A stretch of DNA of 64,000 nt, taken from assembly GCA_900016875.1 (NCBI GenBank), contig FCNR01000030.1:1-64000 (forward strand), written 5' to 3'. Under the pieces are notes generated by a model that saw only the letters and a list, made by a program, of their open reading frames with translations, made no database searches and was not told the DNA's origin. Both the position numbers and the translations under genes were made by a program. The DNA is from Eubacteriaceae bacterium CHKCI004. GTDB lineage: Bacteria > Bacillota > Clostridia > Lachnospirales > Lachnospiraceae. Of the stretch, positions 33,979 to 42,868 are shown in pieces (position 1 is the first letter of the stretch; every line of letters begins with the position of its first letter).

Positions 33979-34194
33979 GCGGTATACTTGGAAATGGATG
34001 AAAAAATTCTTTTTAAAGTAAAGCAGGACAAAAGAAAATGCAGCAAAAGACTTTTTATCTTCCACTGCATTTTATGTAGATATATGTTTTTCTGTTATCA
34101 TTTTTCTGACTGTATTCCATAAAATCCTTCTGTGCTGTATTCTGACCATTTCAGGTACATAATCATATCCGCTTTCTCCGCCACAAGTTTTACA

Positions 34195-34470
34195 TTAGTC
34201 ATAACCCAGTCTCACTTCCTCAATCGGCGCTAAAAATTCATCAACATCAAAATACAAATTTTCAAGGATAGGAATCAAATCGATATATTCTTCTTCCTCT
34301 TTATCTTCATGGGTATATTTTGCCATTACAACGAGATATCCATGATCCCATTCTTTCACTTTTGTATACTTCTCTAATGAATATGGTGCTTTGAAACGGA
34401 TAACATGATTATCATATTCAAAAACTGTATAACCTTTCTTATTATTCAAATATGCGGTTTTGTTCTTCAT
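34195..34470 (-). CDS. Small hypothetical protein
   Basis: 91 residues, acidic, mixed alpha/beta by pattern (GYTVFEYDNHVIRFKAPYSL; HGYLVVMAKYTHEDKEEEE), ending in an acidic helix. No family is recognised. It looks like a soluble cytoplasmic protein. No strong ribosome site is visible. It lies between the hairpin-rich region and the GGGtGRT terminator, in the orientation of the latter. Confidence 0.5.
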   Translation of the reverse strand: MKNKTAYLNNKKGYTVFEYDNHVIRFKAPYSLEKYTKVKEWDHGYLVVMAKYTHEDKEEEEYIDLIPILENLYFDVDEFLAPIEEVRLGYD

Positions 34471-34517
34471 CTTTCCATTTATTTTATCTTTTTTATTCTT
34501 TATTTTTTTATATCAGA

Positions 34518-34548
34518 AACCGCATTGGCCACCGGGACCAATGCGGTT
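34518..34548 (-). terminator. Hairpin terminator after the GGGtGRT gene
   Basis: Perfect 11-bp stem AACCGCATTGG/CCAATGCGGTT about 60 bp past the stop. The T-tract is interrupted. Confidence 0.7.
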
Positions 34549-34611
34549 ATCCTTCGTACTAAATATTTATCTGCCATCTCAGCTGACAGTTTGTCTGACT
34601 TATGCGGTTTC

Positions 34612-35622
34612 TTAGAACTTTCCAGCCTTTGCTGCTTCCTCTACGGAAACGGCAACTGCAACTGTAGCACCAACCATAGGGTTGTTACCCATTCCGATTA
34701 AGCCCATCATCTCAACGTGAGCCGGTACGGAAGAGGATCCTGCGAACTGTGCGTCGGAGTGCATACGTCCCATAGTATCTGTCATACCGTAGGAAGCAGG
34801 GCCTGCTGCCATGTTGTCCGGATGAAGGGTACGTCCTGTACCGCCGCCGGATGCAACGGAGAAGTATTTCTTGCCGGCTTCCAGTCTTTCTTTCTTGTAT
34901 GTACCTGCTACCGGATGCTGGAAACGTGTAGGGTTAGTGGAGTTACCTGTGATGGAAACGTCAACGTTCTCTTTCCACATGATAGCAACACCTTCGCATA
35001 CGTCGTTAGCGCCGTAGCAGTTAACTTTTGCACGTAAACCTTCGGAGTAAGATTTGCGGAATACTTCTTTTACAGTGTTTGTGTATGGATCGTACTCTGT
35101 CTCAACAAATGTGAAACCGTTGATACGGGAGATGATCTGAGCAGCGTCTTTTCCGAGACCGTTTAAGATAACACGGAGCGGTTTCTGACGTACTTTGTTG
35201 GCTTTCTCAGCGATACCGATAGCGCCCTCTGCAGCTGCGAAGGACTCGTGACCAGCCAGGAATGCGAAACACTCGGTGTCTTCTTCCAGAAGCATCTTGC
35301 CCAGGTTACCATGTCCAAGACCAACTTTTCTGTTCTCTGCAACAGAGCCAGGGATACAGAAAGCCTGAAGGCCTTCGCCGATGGCTGCTGCTGCTTCAGA
35401 AGCCTTTCTTGCACCTTTTTTGATTGCGATGGCAGCGCCTACTGTGTAAGCCCAGCATGCGTTTTCAAAACAGATTGGCTGAATGCCTTTTACCATGCCG
35501 TACACGTCAAGACCTGCATCTTTTGTAATCTTCTCTGCTTCTTCCAGGGAAGCAATGCCGTAGCTGTTTAATACAGAATTAATTTTATCAATTCTTCTCT
35601 CATATGATTCAAATAATGCCAT
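34612..35622 (-). CDS. GGGtGRT protein
   Basis: 336 residues. Named after its invariant motif, seen here in VASGGGTGRTLHPDNMA. Other blocks are LGHGNLGKMLLEEDTECFAFLAGHESFAAAEGAIG and MIGMGNNPMVGAT (glycine-rich, nucleotide-site-like). It is widespread in anaerobic Firmicutes and Bacteroidetes, normally next to an Fe-S scaffold-like protein, as here; the biochemical role is unknown. The 17-bp gap to the upstream gene and the good ribosome site indicate an operon. Low-GC, highly biased codon use suggests high expression. Confidence 0.88.
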   Translation of the reverse strand: MALFESYERRIDKINSVLNSYGIASLEEAEKITKDAGLDVYGMVKGIQPICFENACWAYTVGAAIAIKKGARKASEAAAAIGEGLQAFCIPGSVAENRKVGLGHGNLGKMLLEEDTECFAFLAGHESFAAAEGAIGIAEKANKVRQKPLRVILNGLGKDAAQIISRINGFTFVETEYDPYTNTVKEVFRKSYSEGLRAKVNCYGANDVCEGVAIMWKENVDVSITGNSTNPTRFQHPVAGTYKKERLEAGKKYFSVASGGGTGRTLHPDNMAAGPASYGMTDTMGRMHSDAQFAGSSSVPAHVEMMGLIGMGNNPMVGATVAVAVSVEEAAKAGKF

Positions 35623-35639
35623 TATTCCTTACCTCCTGC

Positions 35640-36344
35640 TTAACCAATTACTTCGTCTGTTCTAGGGTCAATAATCTTGGCAGCATCGGCAACACGGCCA
35701 TACTGTCCGGAAGCCTTCTCCCATGCTGTGTTAGGGTCGTCCCCTTTCTTGATGAAGTCAGTCATCTTTCCAAGGCTTACGAACTTGTAACCGATAATCA
35801 GATCGTCTTCGTCTAATGCGATTCCTGTTACATAACCTTCTGCCATCTCAAGGTAACGAGGTCCTTTCTGAAGGGTTCCGTACATAGTACCAACCTGGGA
35901 ACGAAGGCCTTTTCCAAGGTCCTCAAGACCAGCGCCAACCTGAAGTCCGTCTTCGGAGAATGCAGACTGAGAACGGCCGTAAACAATCTGTAAGAATAAT
36001 TCACGCATCGCTGTGTTAATTGCATCACAAACCAGGTCTGTGTTCAGAGCTTCCATAACGGTAAGACCCGGCAGAATCTCAGAAGCCATAGCTGCGGAAT
36101 GAGTCATACCGGAGCAGCCGATAGTCTCAACCAGAGCTTCCTGGATGATACCTTCTTTGACATTCAGAGTTAATTTGCAGGCACCCTGCTGAGGAGCACA
36201 CCAGCCAATACCGTGCGTAAAACCGGAAATGTCTTTAACTTCTTTGGCTTTCACCCATTTTGCTTCTTCTGGAATAGGAGCAGCTCCGTGATGTACGCCC
36301 TGAGCTACTGGACACATATTTTCGACTTCTTGTGAAATAATCAT
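35640..36344 (-). CDS. Iron-sulfur cluster assembly scaffold-like protein (GGGtGRT partner)
   Basis: 234 residues. The NifU/IscU-like core has cysteines at GIGWCAPQQGACKLTL and ETIGCSGMTHSAAMA, with a third Cys in TDLVCDAI. It is longer than IscU because of a C-terminal extension (about 150-234) specific to this paired family. It probably carries or hands over an Fe-S cluster to the GGGtGRT protein or a client; that is inference from pairing. ATG 36344 follows AAAGGAG. An inverted repeat GACTTA...TAAGTC lies upstream at 36387-36411. Confidence 0.8.
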   Translation of the reverse strand: MIISQEVENMCPVAQGVHHGAAPIPEEAKWVKAKEVKDISGFTHGIGWCAPQQGACKLTLNVKEGIIQEALVETIGCSGMTHSAAMASEILPGLTVMEALNTDLVCDAINTAMRELFLQIVYGRSQSAFSEDGLQVGAGLEDLGKGLRSQVGTMYGTLQKGPRYLEMAEGYVTGIALDEDDLIIGYKFVSLGKMTDFIKKGDDPNTAWEKASGQYGRVADAAKIIDPRTDEVIG

Positions 36345-36610
36345 GTTATTACTCCTTTCGGTTTAAATTGATTTGTTTTTGTGATCGACTTACGTATGTA
36401 ATCCCTAAGTCAAGACAAACGTCCTCACATGTAGTTTATTTTCTCATAAATTATTCAATTCGTCCATACTTTTTTTTAATTTGGATGAGATTTTTGACTG
36501 ACAGGCATATGGCGTTCTGCCACAATCGGGGAAACAGGCGCGCAGCACCGGATAAGCTGCTCTTGCAGCGAGTTTCCGGGATGTCATGGCTGAACTGTAT
36601 ATCATTCTGT

Positions 36611-36648
36611 CAAAAAAACCGGCTGCAGGACTTTGCCCCGCGCCGGTT
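36611..36648 (-). terminator. Terminator of the lipoprotein gene
   Basis: AACCGGC/GCCGGTT stem followed by seven T's on the minus strand, just past the stop at 36663. Confidence 0.8.
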
Positions 36649-36662
36649 CTCTCATTTCTTTA

Positions 36663-37703
36663 TTATTCTTCTTCATCCAGGCTGCTTACATCGCTTTCTT
36701 CTTCGATCTCGCTGGAATGGGACGGTTCTTCCTCCGTCTCCTCTTCCTGGCTGTTCTGACTGCCTTCATTGATCTCTTCCTGCATCTGTGCGGACGCCTG
36801 GGTAAAGATATCCTTGAGCTGATTTACGTCTTCCTCGGCCGCCCGGTACCAGGTTCTTTTTCCGTCCATATTCTCAATGTAATAAAAACTGTCAAACATG
36901 GTCAGCACCATGGTATTGCCATGATGATAGAAGGTATAGGTCACAGGCTTCGGCCGTCCTGTACCTGATTCTTCCCGCTCCTCCTGCCGCCAGGTTCTCT
37001 TTGCCTCCCTGCGGCTGGAGCGTTCTTTCTCCATCTGGTCGATGCTGTTGGCCGCCGCAAAGGCTGTTTCGTTCTCGTAGAACATCCCCGCCTCGTCGAT
37101 GATGAGGGCGGAGTCCGCCAGGCGGTGAAGCAGGCTGGAGTTCGGATAGCCGTTCCGGTAATGAAGAAATGCGTCGCCAAGGGCGGAAGCATTGTATACA
37201 TAATATACATTGTTAGGTAAATCCGTGAAAACAACGTAATTGCCGCCGTACACATACACTTCGTAGACCGCGTTATCTTCGTCATATAAAATGTACTCAT
37301 ACCCCGGACCGTACATTTCTTCCACCTCTTCCGGGGTGTACTTCTGCGTCAGATCCGCCCGCTTTGCAAGTAAAGTCGCAAAGGTAAAAGCCGCCTCATT
37401 GTCCACAAACTCGCTGCCATCCATGTTGTCGGCGTAGCCGACTTCCAGACGCACAAGATTATCTCTCGCAATCTTGTCAAGGTAATCCACTGCGCGCTCT
37501 TCATCCACAGTAGGGCTGTTATCGGCAGCCTCCTCCTGTAATTTCTCCACCTGTTTTTCCAGCTTCTGATTCTCCTGCTGCAGCTCCTTATAATAAGAAG
37601 AGGAGAGCACTTTCCGCTCCGACGGCTCGCAGCCGGTGAGCAGGCAGAGAGATGAGACACAGAAAACTGCCAACAGTACTGTTTTTCTGAAAGAAATTCT
37701 CAT
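36663..37703 (-). CDS. Lipoprotein with coiled coil and acidic tail
   Basis: 346 residues. The lipobox LLTGC lies at the end of an N-terminal signal, so Cys 25 or so should be lipidated. A heptad-rich coiled coil follows (YYKELQQENQKLEKQVEKLQEE), then a mixed domain rich in Tyr and Val strands (about 110-290), then a Glu/Ser-rich tail ending DVSSLDEEE. I do not recognise the central domain. Monocistronic, with its own terminator. Confidence 0.7.
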   Translation of the reverse strand: MRISFRKTVLLAVFCVSSLCLLTGCEPSERKVLSSSYYKELQQENQKLEKQVEKLQEEAADNSPTVDEERAVDYLDKIARDNLVRLEVGYADNMDGSEFVDNEAAFTFATLLAKRADLTQKYTPEEVEEMYGPGYEYILYDEDNAVYEVYVYGGNYVVFTDLPNNVYYVYNASALGDAFLHYRNGYPNSSLLHRLADSALIIDEAGMFYENETAFAAANSIDQMEKERSSRREAKRTWRQEEREESGTGRPKPVTYTFYHHGNTMVLTMFDSFYYIENMDGKRTWYRAAEEDVNQLKDIFTQASAQMQEEINEGSQNSQEEETEEEPSHSSEIEEESDVSSLDEEE

Positions 37704-37783
37704 GTCTGTCTCCTGTTATGTCTTATTTACCGACAAATCGATTTATAATGCAAATGTATCAAAATATATAATCAATCTGCATA

Positions 37784-38458
37784 TTAATATTCATCTTTCG
37801 GCACAATCTCGTTACGTTTCTTATAAATAGAATGGGCGTCCACATAGCCCCGCACGCTGGAGAGCGGATAAATGTTCGTATGCCGTCCGACGATGGAACC
37901 AGGGTTCAGAATGGAACCGCAGCCCACCTCCACATAATCACCGAGCATAGCTCCTACTTTTTTCATGCGGGTTTCGATTTTATAATCGCCGATACGGATC
38001 TCCACCAGCTTTTTGTCTGACTTCACATTGGAAGTGATGGAGCCGGCTCCCATGTGGGACTTGTAACCAAGAATGGAATCTCCCACATAATTATAGTGAG
38101 GTACCTGCACCCGGTCAAAGAGGATTACATTTTTTAACTCTGTGGAGTTCCCCACCACAGCCTTCTCACCGACAATGGCATTGCCCCGGATGAAAGCACA
38201 ATGACGAATCTCCGCTTCCGGACCGATGATGGCCGGACCGTTGATGAAGGCCGTCGGCGCAACTGTGGCGGACTTTGCCACCCACACATGTTCCTTCACC
38301 TCGTCGTACTCCTCTTTGGAAAGAAGCATTCCCACCTCAAGAATGAAATCATGAATCTTTGGCAGGACCTCCCACGGATAGGTGTTCTCCTCGAATAATA
38401 CGGAAGCAATGGTTTTATCTAAATGTTGAAATAACGCCTGATTAGTTACTCTCTGCAT
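37784..38458 (-). CDS. Left-handed beta-helix (hexapeptide-repeat) protein, GlmU-C-like
   Basis: 224 residues. Hexapeptide repeats run from about 68 to 205 (AFINGPAIIGPEAEIRHCAFIRG, AVVGNSTELKNVIL, GSILNPGSIVGRHTNIYPL), the fold of sugar O/N-acyltransferases. It resembles the acetyltransferase half of UDP-GlcNAc pyrophosphorylase/GlmU, but there is no nucleotidyltransferase domain, so a pyrophosphorylase role is not supported. A helical N-terminus precedes the repeats. ATG 38458 is chosen; the ribosome site is weak. It lies 80 bp downstream of topB on the same strand. Confidence 0.75.
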   Translation of the reverse strand: MQRVTNQALFQHLDKTIASVLFEENTYPWEVLPKIHDFILEVGMLLSKEEYDEVKEHVWVAKSATVAPTAFINGPAIIGPEAEIRHCAFIRGNAIVGEKAVVGNSTELKNVILFDRVQVPHYNYVGDSILGYKSHMGAGSITSNVKSDKKLVEIRIGDYKIETRMKKVGAMLGDYVEVGCGSILNPGSIVGRHTNIYPLSSVRGYVDAHSIYKKRNEIVPKDEY

Positions 38459-38538
38459 ACTTTTTCCCGACTGTGACCAGTCTCTCCTTTCCCACATAAT
38501 ACTTGACATTTCTATTCTAACAAAGGTTGTGGCGGGAA

Positions 38539-40818
38539 TCAATCAATAAATTCCAGCCTCCACCGGTATCTTCCTGTCTTTTCATCCTTTTCGTAAAAGA
38601 AATAAGCGGAAAATTTATTTCCTTTCTTGCTGACACATCCCCGGAACCCGACCTTGCCATGCTCCAGAAGGATCTTCACCATCTCGTAGGACACTTTTTT
38701 GCCCAGAGAGGTGATCAGGGAGTCGTTTTTCCAGATGGCAAACTTGCAGCCCTCCCGCCAGCGGGAGCAGCCGAAGGCCTTCTCTGTCTCGATGACGTCC
38801 GCCCCGCATTCCGGGCATTTGCCCACCGGGCCGGTGTGAAGAGGCGCCGCGTTGGCCGCATTTCCAAAGGTCTGGTCTTTTTTTATCTCTTCCACAGAGG
38901 TCTTCACAAATTCTGTGACAAAATCAAGGAACTCCTTCTTGGTATGTTTCTTTCTCTCGATATCGGAGAGCGTTTTCTCCAGTCTTCCGGTATATTCCAG
39001 ATCGAAAAGTTCCCGCACCGGGAAGGTCTCCACCAGCTTTGTTCCAAGCTCCGTGCAGGAAAGGCTCTTGCCCTTCGCCTGGATATACCCGGCGTCTTTT
39101 AATTTCTTGATGGTCTCTGCCCGGGTCGCCGGCGTTCCGATGCTGAAGCCGCTCAAGATTGCCATCATCATCTCCTGGTCGTCTTTTTCCTCGTATTTTC
39201 TGCCGCAGGTCTCCATGACCCGAAGCAGCGTCTTTTCCGTGTGGGGCTTCGGCGGTTTCCGCTCCACCTCGTTGACTTCCGCCTTTACCAGACTGACCAT
39301 ATCTCCCTTATTTACTTCCGGGAGCAGCACCTCCTTCGCGTCGATTCCCTCCAGAAGCTTCCAGCCAGGCTCCAGCTGAATCTTTCCCTTTGCCACAAAA
39401 TGTCCTTTCTGCAGCATTTCCTCCGCGCTCAGCGGCGGCTTGTCCAAGTCGCGGTTTTCGTTCTGCGCGGCGGCGGTCGCAAGATTGACCGTCATCCGCT
39501 CTGCTGCTCCGGACGATGCGAAAGCGGCGGCCGGCGGCGTCACGCCCCGCATCTCAAGCTGCAGCACCGTGTCTTCCGCCACCGCCACCGGCATGAACTG
39601 TGCCAGGAACCGGGTGCGGACCGCCTCATAGACGATGCGCTCCGAATCGGTGAGACTTTTGGGCACCATGTAGGTGGGGATGATCGCCGAGTGGCTCTCC
39701 ACTTTTTTGCTGTCAAAGATCCTCTTTGACGTATGAAACCTCATCTGATCCTTGTACGGACTGGACTGCTGATGGATTTCCAGCACCTTTTTTGCCTTTC
39801 CGATAAGACTCTCATCCAGCACCACGCTGGCGGTTCGGGGATAGGTGATGAGCTTCTTTTCGTACAGATCCTGCGCCGTTTTCAATACCCGGTCGGAAGT
39901 CCACCCCTTATATTTGCTGGTGATAAATCCCTGCAGGCTGGACAGGTTAAACAGATACGGAGCATATTCTTTCTTTTTTGTCACTTTTTTATCCGTGATC
40001 TCGGCAGGATGTCCCTGTATCCACTGCTGAAGTCTGCGAAGCTCTTCGGGAGAATCAAATTTTTCATTTTTGTCTACATAATATATGCCTTCAAACTTCT
40101 TTTTAGCATCGGTTTCAAAAATACCTTTCAGTTTATAATATTTTGTCACCTTAAAGTCCCGGATTTCCTTGTCTCTGTCATAAATGATCTTCAAGGTCGG
40201 CATCAGCACCCGGCCGATATTCAAGAGCCGGCTGTTTTTGCCGCTGCGGCATTTGAGGGTCGCCACTGAGGTCAGATTGATGCCGATGAGCCAGTCGGCG
40301 ATCTGCCTTCCAAATCCCGCATCCTGCAGCGGCTGCATTTCCTCGTTGGGCTTTAAGCATCCGAGCCCCCGCTGCACTTCCGCCGCCGTCCATTCATTTA
40401 ACAGGATACGCTCCACCGGCTTGCCGGTTTTTAAATAATTGAGAATCTCGTCGGCAATAATCTGCCCTTCCCGGTCATCGTCCGTGGCGGAAATGATACT
40501 CTCCACATCGGACCGCATGGCAAGCTCCTTAATGATATTCATCTGCCGGACCACGCCGGCGTCCGGTTTATCTTTATGCTTTCCGTCAGATTTTAATTTA
40601 TAGCGAAACTCCCCCGGTATATAAGGAAACTTCTCCATTTTCCAGGATTTCATCTCCGGGTCGTAATCTTTCGCATCGTAAAGCTGCAGCAAATGCCCGA
40701 AGGCCCAGGTGATAATATAATCCTGCCCCTCAAAATAGCCGTTTTTCCGGACGGCGTCGGTGGCATCCGCAATGTTTTTTGCGACAGACGGCTTCTCTGC
40801 AAGTATTAATTTTTTCAT
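38539..40818 (-). CDS. topB: DNA topoisomerase III
   Basis: 759 residues. Toprim domain at the start (KKLILAEKPSVAKNIA; SATDDDREGQIIADE with the metal-binding acids). The active tyrosine is in KLITYPRTAS, within the type IA core. The C-terminus has a zinc-ribbon-like segment (GKCPECGADVIETEKAFGC) and a final WRLEFID. It relaxes negative supercoils and decatenates DNA. Complete. ATG 40818 follows AGGAGGTTCG. Confidence 0.93.
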   Translation of the reverse strand: MKKLILAEKPSVAKNIADATDAVRKNGYFEGQDYIITWAFGHLLQLYDAKDYDPEMKSWKMEKFPYIPGEFRYKLKSDGKHKDKPDAGVVRQMNIIKELAMRSDVESIISATDDDREGQIIADEILNYLKTGKPVERILLNEWTAAEVQRGLGCLKPNEEMQPLQDAGFGRQIADWLIGINLTSVATLKCRSGKNSRLLNIGRVLMPTLKIIYDRDKEIRDFKVTKYYKLKGIFETDAKKKFEGIYYVDKNEKFDSPEELRRLQQWIQGHPAEITDKKVTKKKEYAPYLFNLSSLQGFITSKYKGWTSDRVLKTAQDLYEKKLITYPRTASVVLDESLIGKAKKVLEIHQQSSPYKDQMRFHTSKRIFDSKKVESHSAIIPTYMVPKSLTDSERIVYEAVRTRFLAQFMPVAVAEDTVLQLEMRGVTPPAAAFASSGAAERMTVNLATAAAQNENRDLDKPPLSAEEMLQKGHFVAKGKIQLEPGWKLLEGIDAKEVLLPEVNKGDMVSLVKAEVNEVERKPPKPHTEKTLLRVMETCGRKYEEKDDQEMMMAILSGFSIGTPATRAETIKKLKDAGYIQAKGKSLSCTELGTKLVETFPVRELFDLEYTGRLEKTLSDIERKKHTKKEFLDFVTEFVKTSVEEIKKDQTFGNAANAAPLHTGPVGKCPECGADVIETEKAFGCSRWREGCKFAIWKNDSLITSLGKKVSYEMVKILLEHGKVGFRGCVSKKGNKFSAYFFYEKDEKTGRYRWRLEFID

Positions 40819-40880
40819 TTACGAACCTCCTGTCATGACTTTTAAGTTATTACTATAGCACATTTTTCCGGTAAATAACA

Positions 40881-40925
40881 GAAAAAACCTCTCTGCCAAG
40901 ACATACCGCTGTTTTGACAGAGAGG
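40881..40925 (-). terminator. Terminator of the APC permease gene
   Basis: CCTCTCTG/CAGAGAGG stem followed by six T's on the minus strand, 23 bp after the permease stop. It ends the dehydrogenase/permease cluster. Confidence 0.85.
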
Positions 40926-40947
40926 AAATGAAAGTTTCTTTGAAATT

Positions 40948-42351
40948 CTATTTGCAGATACCCCGTCGTTTCCGAATCTGATAATACATACTGTTTTCCA
41001 TAGCCATGACTTTTGGCACCGGAACACTTTTGAACACAGGCATCCGCATCTTATATCTGATCCAGAAGGCAGAGTAAACGGCCAGGATAAGAAAAACAAC
41101 GCCGGTAATAAGCCAGATGGCATTTCTTTCCGCCGGATCCGTGGAAATGTTTAAAATCATGTAGGCAGTTCCCAGAATGCCGATCACCGGAAATACAGGG
41201 CCAAACGGAACCTTAAAGGAACGGGGCGCCTTCGGCAGCCGTTTTCTCAGAATGAGCACGTCAATGTGTGCAAAAATGTACGAGACCATCCAGAAGACAG
41301 AGGCAACCAGGATGAAAAAGCTTATGGCGTCTGAAGAATCGCTGCTCAAAAAAGCAAAAAACAGAATCAGAACGCTTACAAACCATACGCCCACATACGG
41401 CACATTTTTCTTGTTGGTCTTTGCAAAACACTGAGGCATCATATTCATTTTTGCCATGCCCTGACAGATGCTTGCCAGTCCGTTAATGCCGGAATTCTGG
41501 CTGCTGATCAGCGCCAGAGCCGCCACGAAAACCATCCAGATTCTTCCCGGTCCGCCCAGCAGATTCTCTCCGTAAAGCATATGCGGCGCAGCGGAATCCG
41601 CCAGTTCCGCCCACGGTGTATAGTTGTGAAATCCCAGCACAAGGATGGACTGTACGAGGCAGATGAGCCCCAGCCCCAGAAACATGCCGAGGGGGACATT
41701 TCTTTTGGCGTTTTTTACTTCTTTTGAGACCGGAATCACGTACTCCGCGCCGATAAAAAGCCAGAATGCCACTGCTGTCATGGAAACGACAGTCGGCACG
41801 TCGAGAGTCATGTTCATGGGCTGGCTGACCTTTTCTCCCGTACCAAGCCCAAGGGCTCCGATGATTCCCAAAATCACCATGGACGCAACCATAAGATAGG
41901 TTACCACATCCTGCACCTTGGCAAACATGTCCACACCGTTTAAATTGGCGATCAGGAGCACCACCGTCACAATAAATGTATAGGTGATCGTAGGTATGGG
42001 AAGAGGGATCACCTCTCCCAGGGCATAGGCAAAAATAGAGGCTTCCACGCCGCAGGATAATACGTTGCAGAAAAGATATCCTCCCACCATGGATATCAAG
42101 GTGGGAAAAGGTCCCAGAGCCGCAAGAGTGTACTGCGCCAGCCCGCCTGTGGTGTTAGGCATAAGTGCGTTTAATTCCGACAGAGAAGCAATCGTCGTCA
42201 TATTGAGCAGACAGGCGATCACCATGGCAAGAATAAAAATAACGCCGACAGTTCCCGCGCCCTGTCCGAGGGAAACAAGACAGCTTGTGGCAATAACCAG
42301 TCCCACCGATACCGAAATGACGCTTCCCAGTCCCAGTTTTTTTTCTTCCAT
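40948..42351 (-). CDS. APC superfamily amino-acid permease
   Basis: 467 residues with about 12 membrane segments. The first helix carries GLGSVISVSVGLVIATSC, and the TM6 to TM8 region has SMTAVAFWLFIGAEYVIPVSKEVKNAKRNVPLG, as in APC-type amino-acid exchangers. Substrate cannot be read; the neighbouring amine/amino-acid dehydrogenase and cyclodeaminase genes suggest it feeds that pathway. ATG 42351 follows GAAGGAGTG. It is 81 bp downstream of the P-II gene on the same strand. Confidence 0.88.
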   Translation of the reverse strand: MEEKKLGLGSVISVSVGLVIATSCLVSLGQGAGTVGVIFILAMVIACLLNMTTIASLSELNALMPNTTGGLAQYTLAALGPFPTLISMVGGYLFCNVLSCGVEASIFAYALGEVIPLPIPTITYTFIVTVVLLIANLNGVDMFAKVQDVVTYLMVASMVILGIIGALGLGTGEKVSQPMNMTLDVPTVVSMTAVAFWLFIGAEYVIPVSKEVKNAKRNVPLGMFLGLGLICLVQSILVLGFHNYTPWAELADSAAPHMLYGENLLGGPGRIWMVFVAALALISSQNSGINGLASICQGMAKMNMMPQCFAKTNKKNVPYVGVWFVSVLILFFAFLSSDSSDAISFFILVASVFWMVSYIFAHIDVLILRKRLPKAPRSFKVPFGPVFPVIGILGTAYMILNISTDPAERNAIWLITGVVFLILAVYSAFWIRYKMRMPVFKSVPVPKVMAMENSMYYQIRKRRGICK

Positions 42352-42432
42352 ATGTTTCACTCCTTCCAACAGGGAGAGGCGGCGCCTTTGCAGAAATGAC
42401 GCGCTTTGCGCCGCATTGTCTCCGCTGATCCC

Positions 42433-42783
42433 TTACAGGGCGTCCACGCCCTCATCGCCGGTTCTCACCCGGATCACATTGTCAATTTTGTAAACAAAGA
42501 TTTTTCCATCGCCGATATGCCCGGTATAAAGCTCCTGCTTTACAAGTTCCACAATCTCGTCCACTTTTTCTGTTTCCACCACAATGGTAATCTGTTGTTT
42601 CGGCAAAAGTTCCATCTCATAATCTTCTTCCACTTCATATTCTCTTGTCCCTTTCTCGATACCGCAGCCCAGAACCTGTGTCACTGTGATTCCCCGCACG
42701 CCGGCACGGCTTAAGGCAGCCTTTAAATTCGTAAACTTGGACATTCCTGTGATTATTTCAACTTTTGATAATCCACTGCTCAT
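42433..42783 (-). CDS. P-II family signalling protein
   Basis: 116 residues. The P-II fold is clear: GITVTQVLGCG before the T-loop, ELLPKQQITIVV after it, and TGHIGDGKIFV plus VIRVRTGDEG near the end. The T-loop keeps the tyrosine equivalent to Tyr51 of E. coli GlnB, but the Tyr46-Arg-Gly stretch is replaced by acidic residues, so its targets probably differ from GlnB. P-II proteins read ATP/ADP and 2-oxoglutarate. It lies next to an APC permease rather than amtB, which suggests control of amino-acid uptake. ATG 42783 follows AGGAGGAG. Confidence 0.88.
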   Translation of the reverse strand: MSSGLSKVEIITGMSKFTNLKAALSRAGVRGITVTQVLGCGIEKGTREYEVEEDYEMELLPKQQITIVVETEKVDEIVELVKQELYTGHIGDGKIFVYKIDNVIRVRTGDEGVDAL

Positions 42784-42868
42784 GGTAAACTCCTCCTGTT
42801 TTTGTTTTTTATTCATTGTCATCATGTAAATTGTTGTAATATCAGGCATTATTATTTGATAAATCTAT

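Larger units (their letters stand above)
33628..34194. other. 567-bp region without a recognisable gene, with several hairpins
   Basis: AT-rich. Two plus-strand terminator-like hairpins lie in series (33890-33928 and 33952-33978), and an AAAATGCAG/CTGCATTTT hairpin lies around 34036-34074. Two terminators with no upstream plus-strand gene suggest a small RNA or a lost gene in 33660-33890; I could not identify a convincing promoter. Confidence 0.4.
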
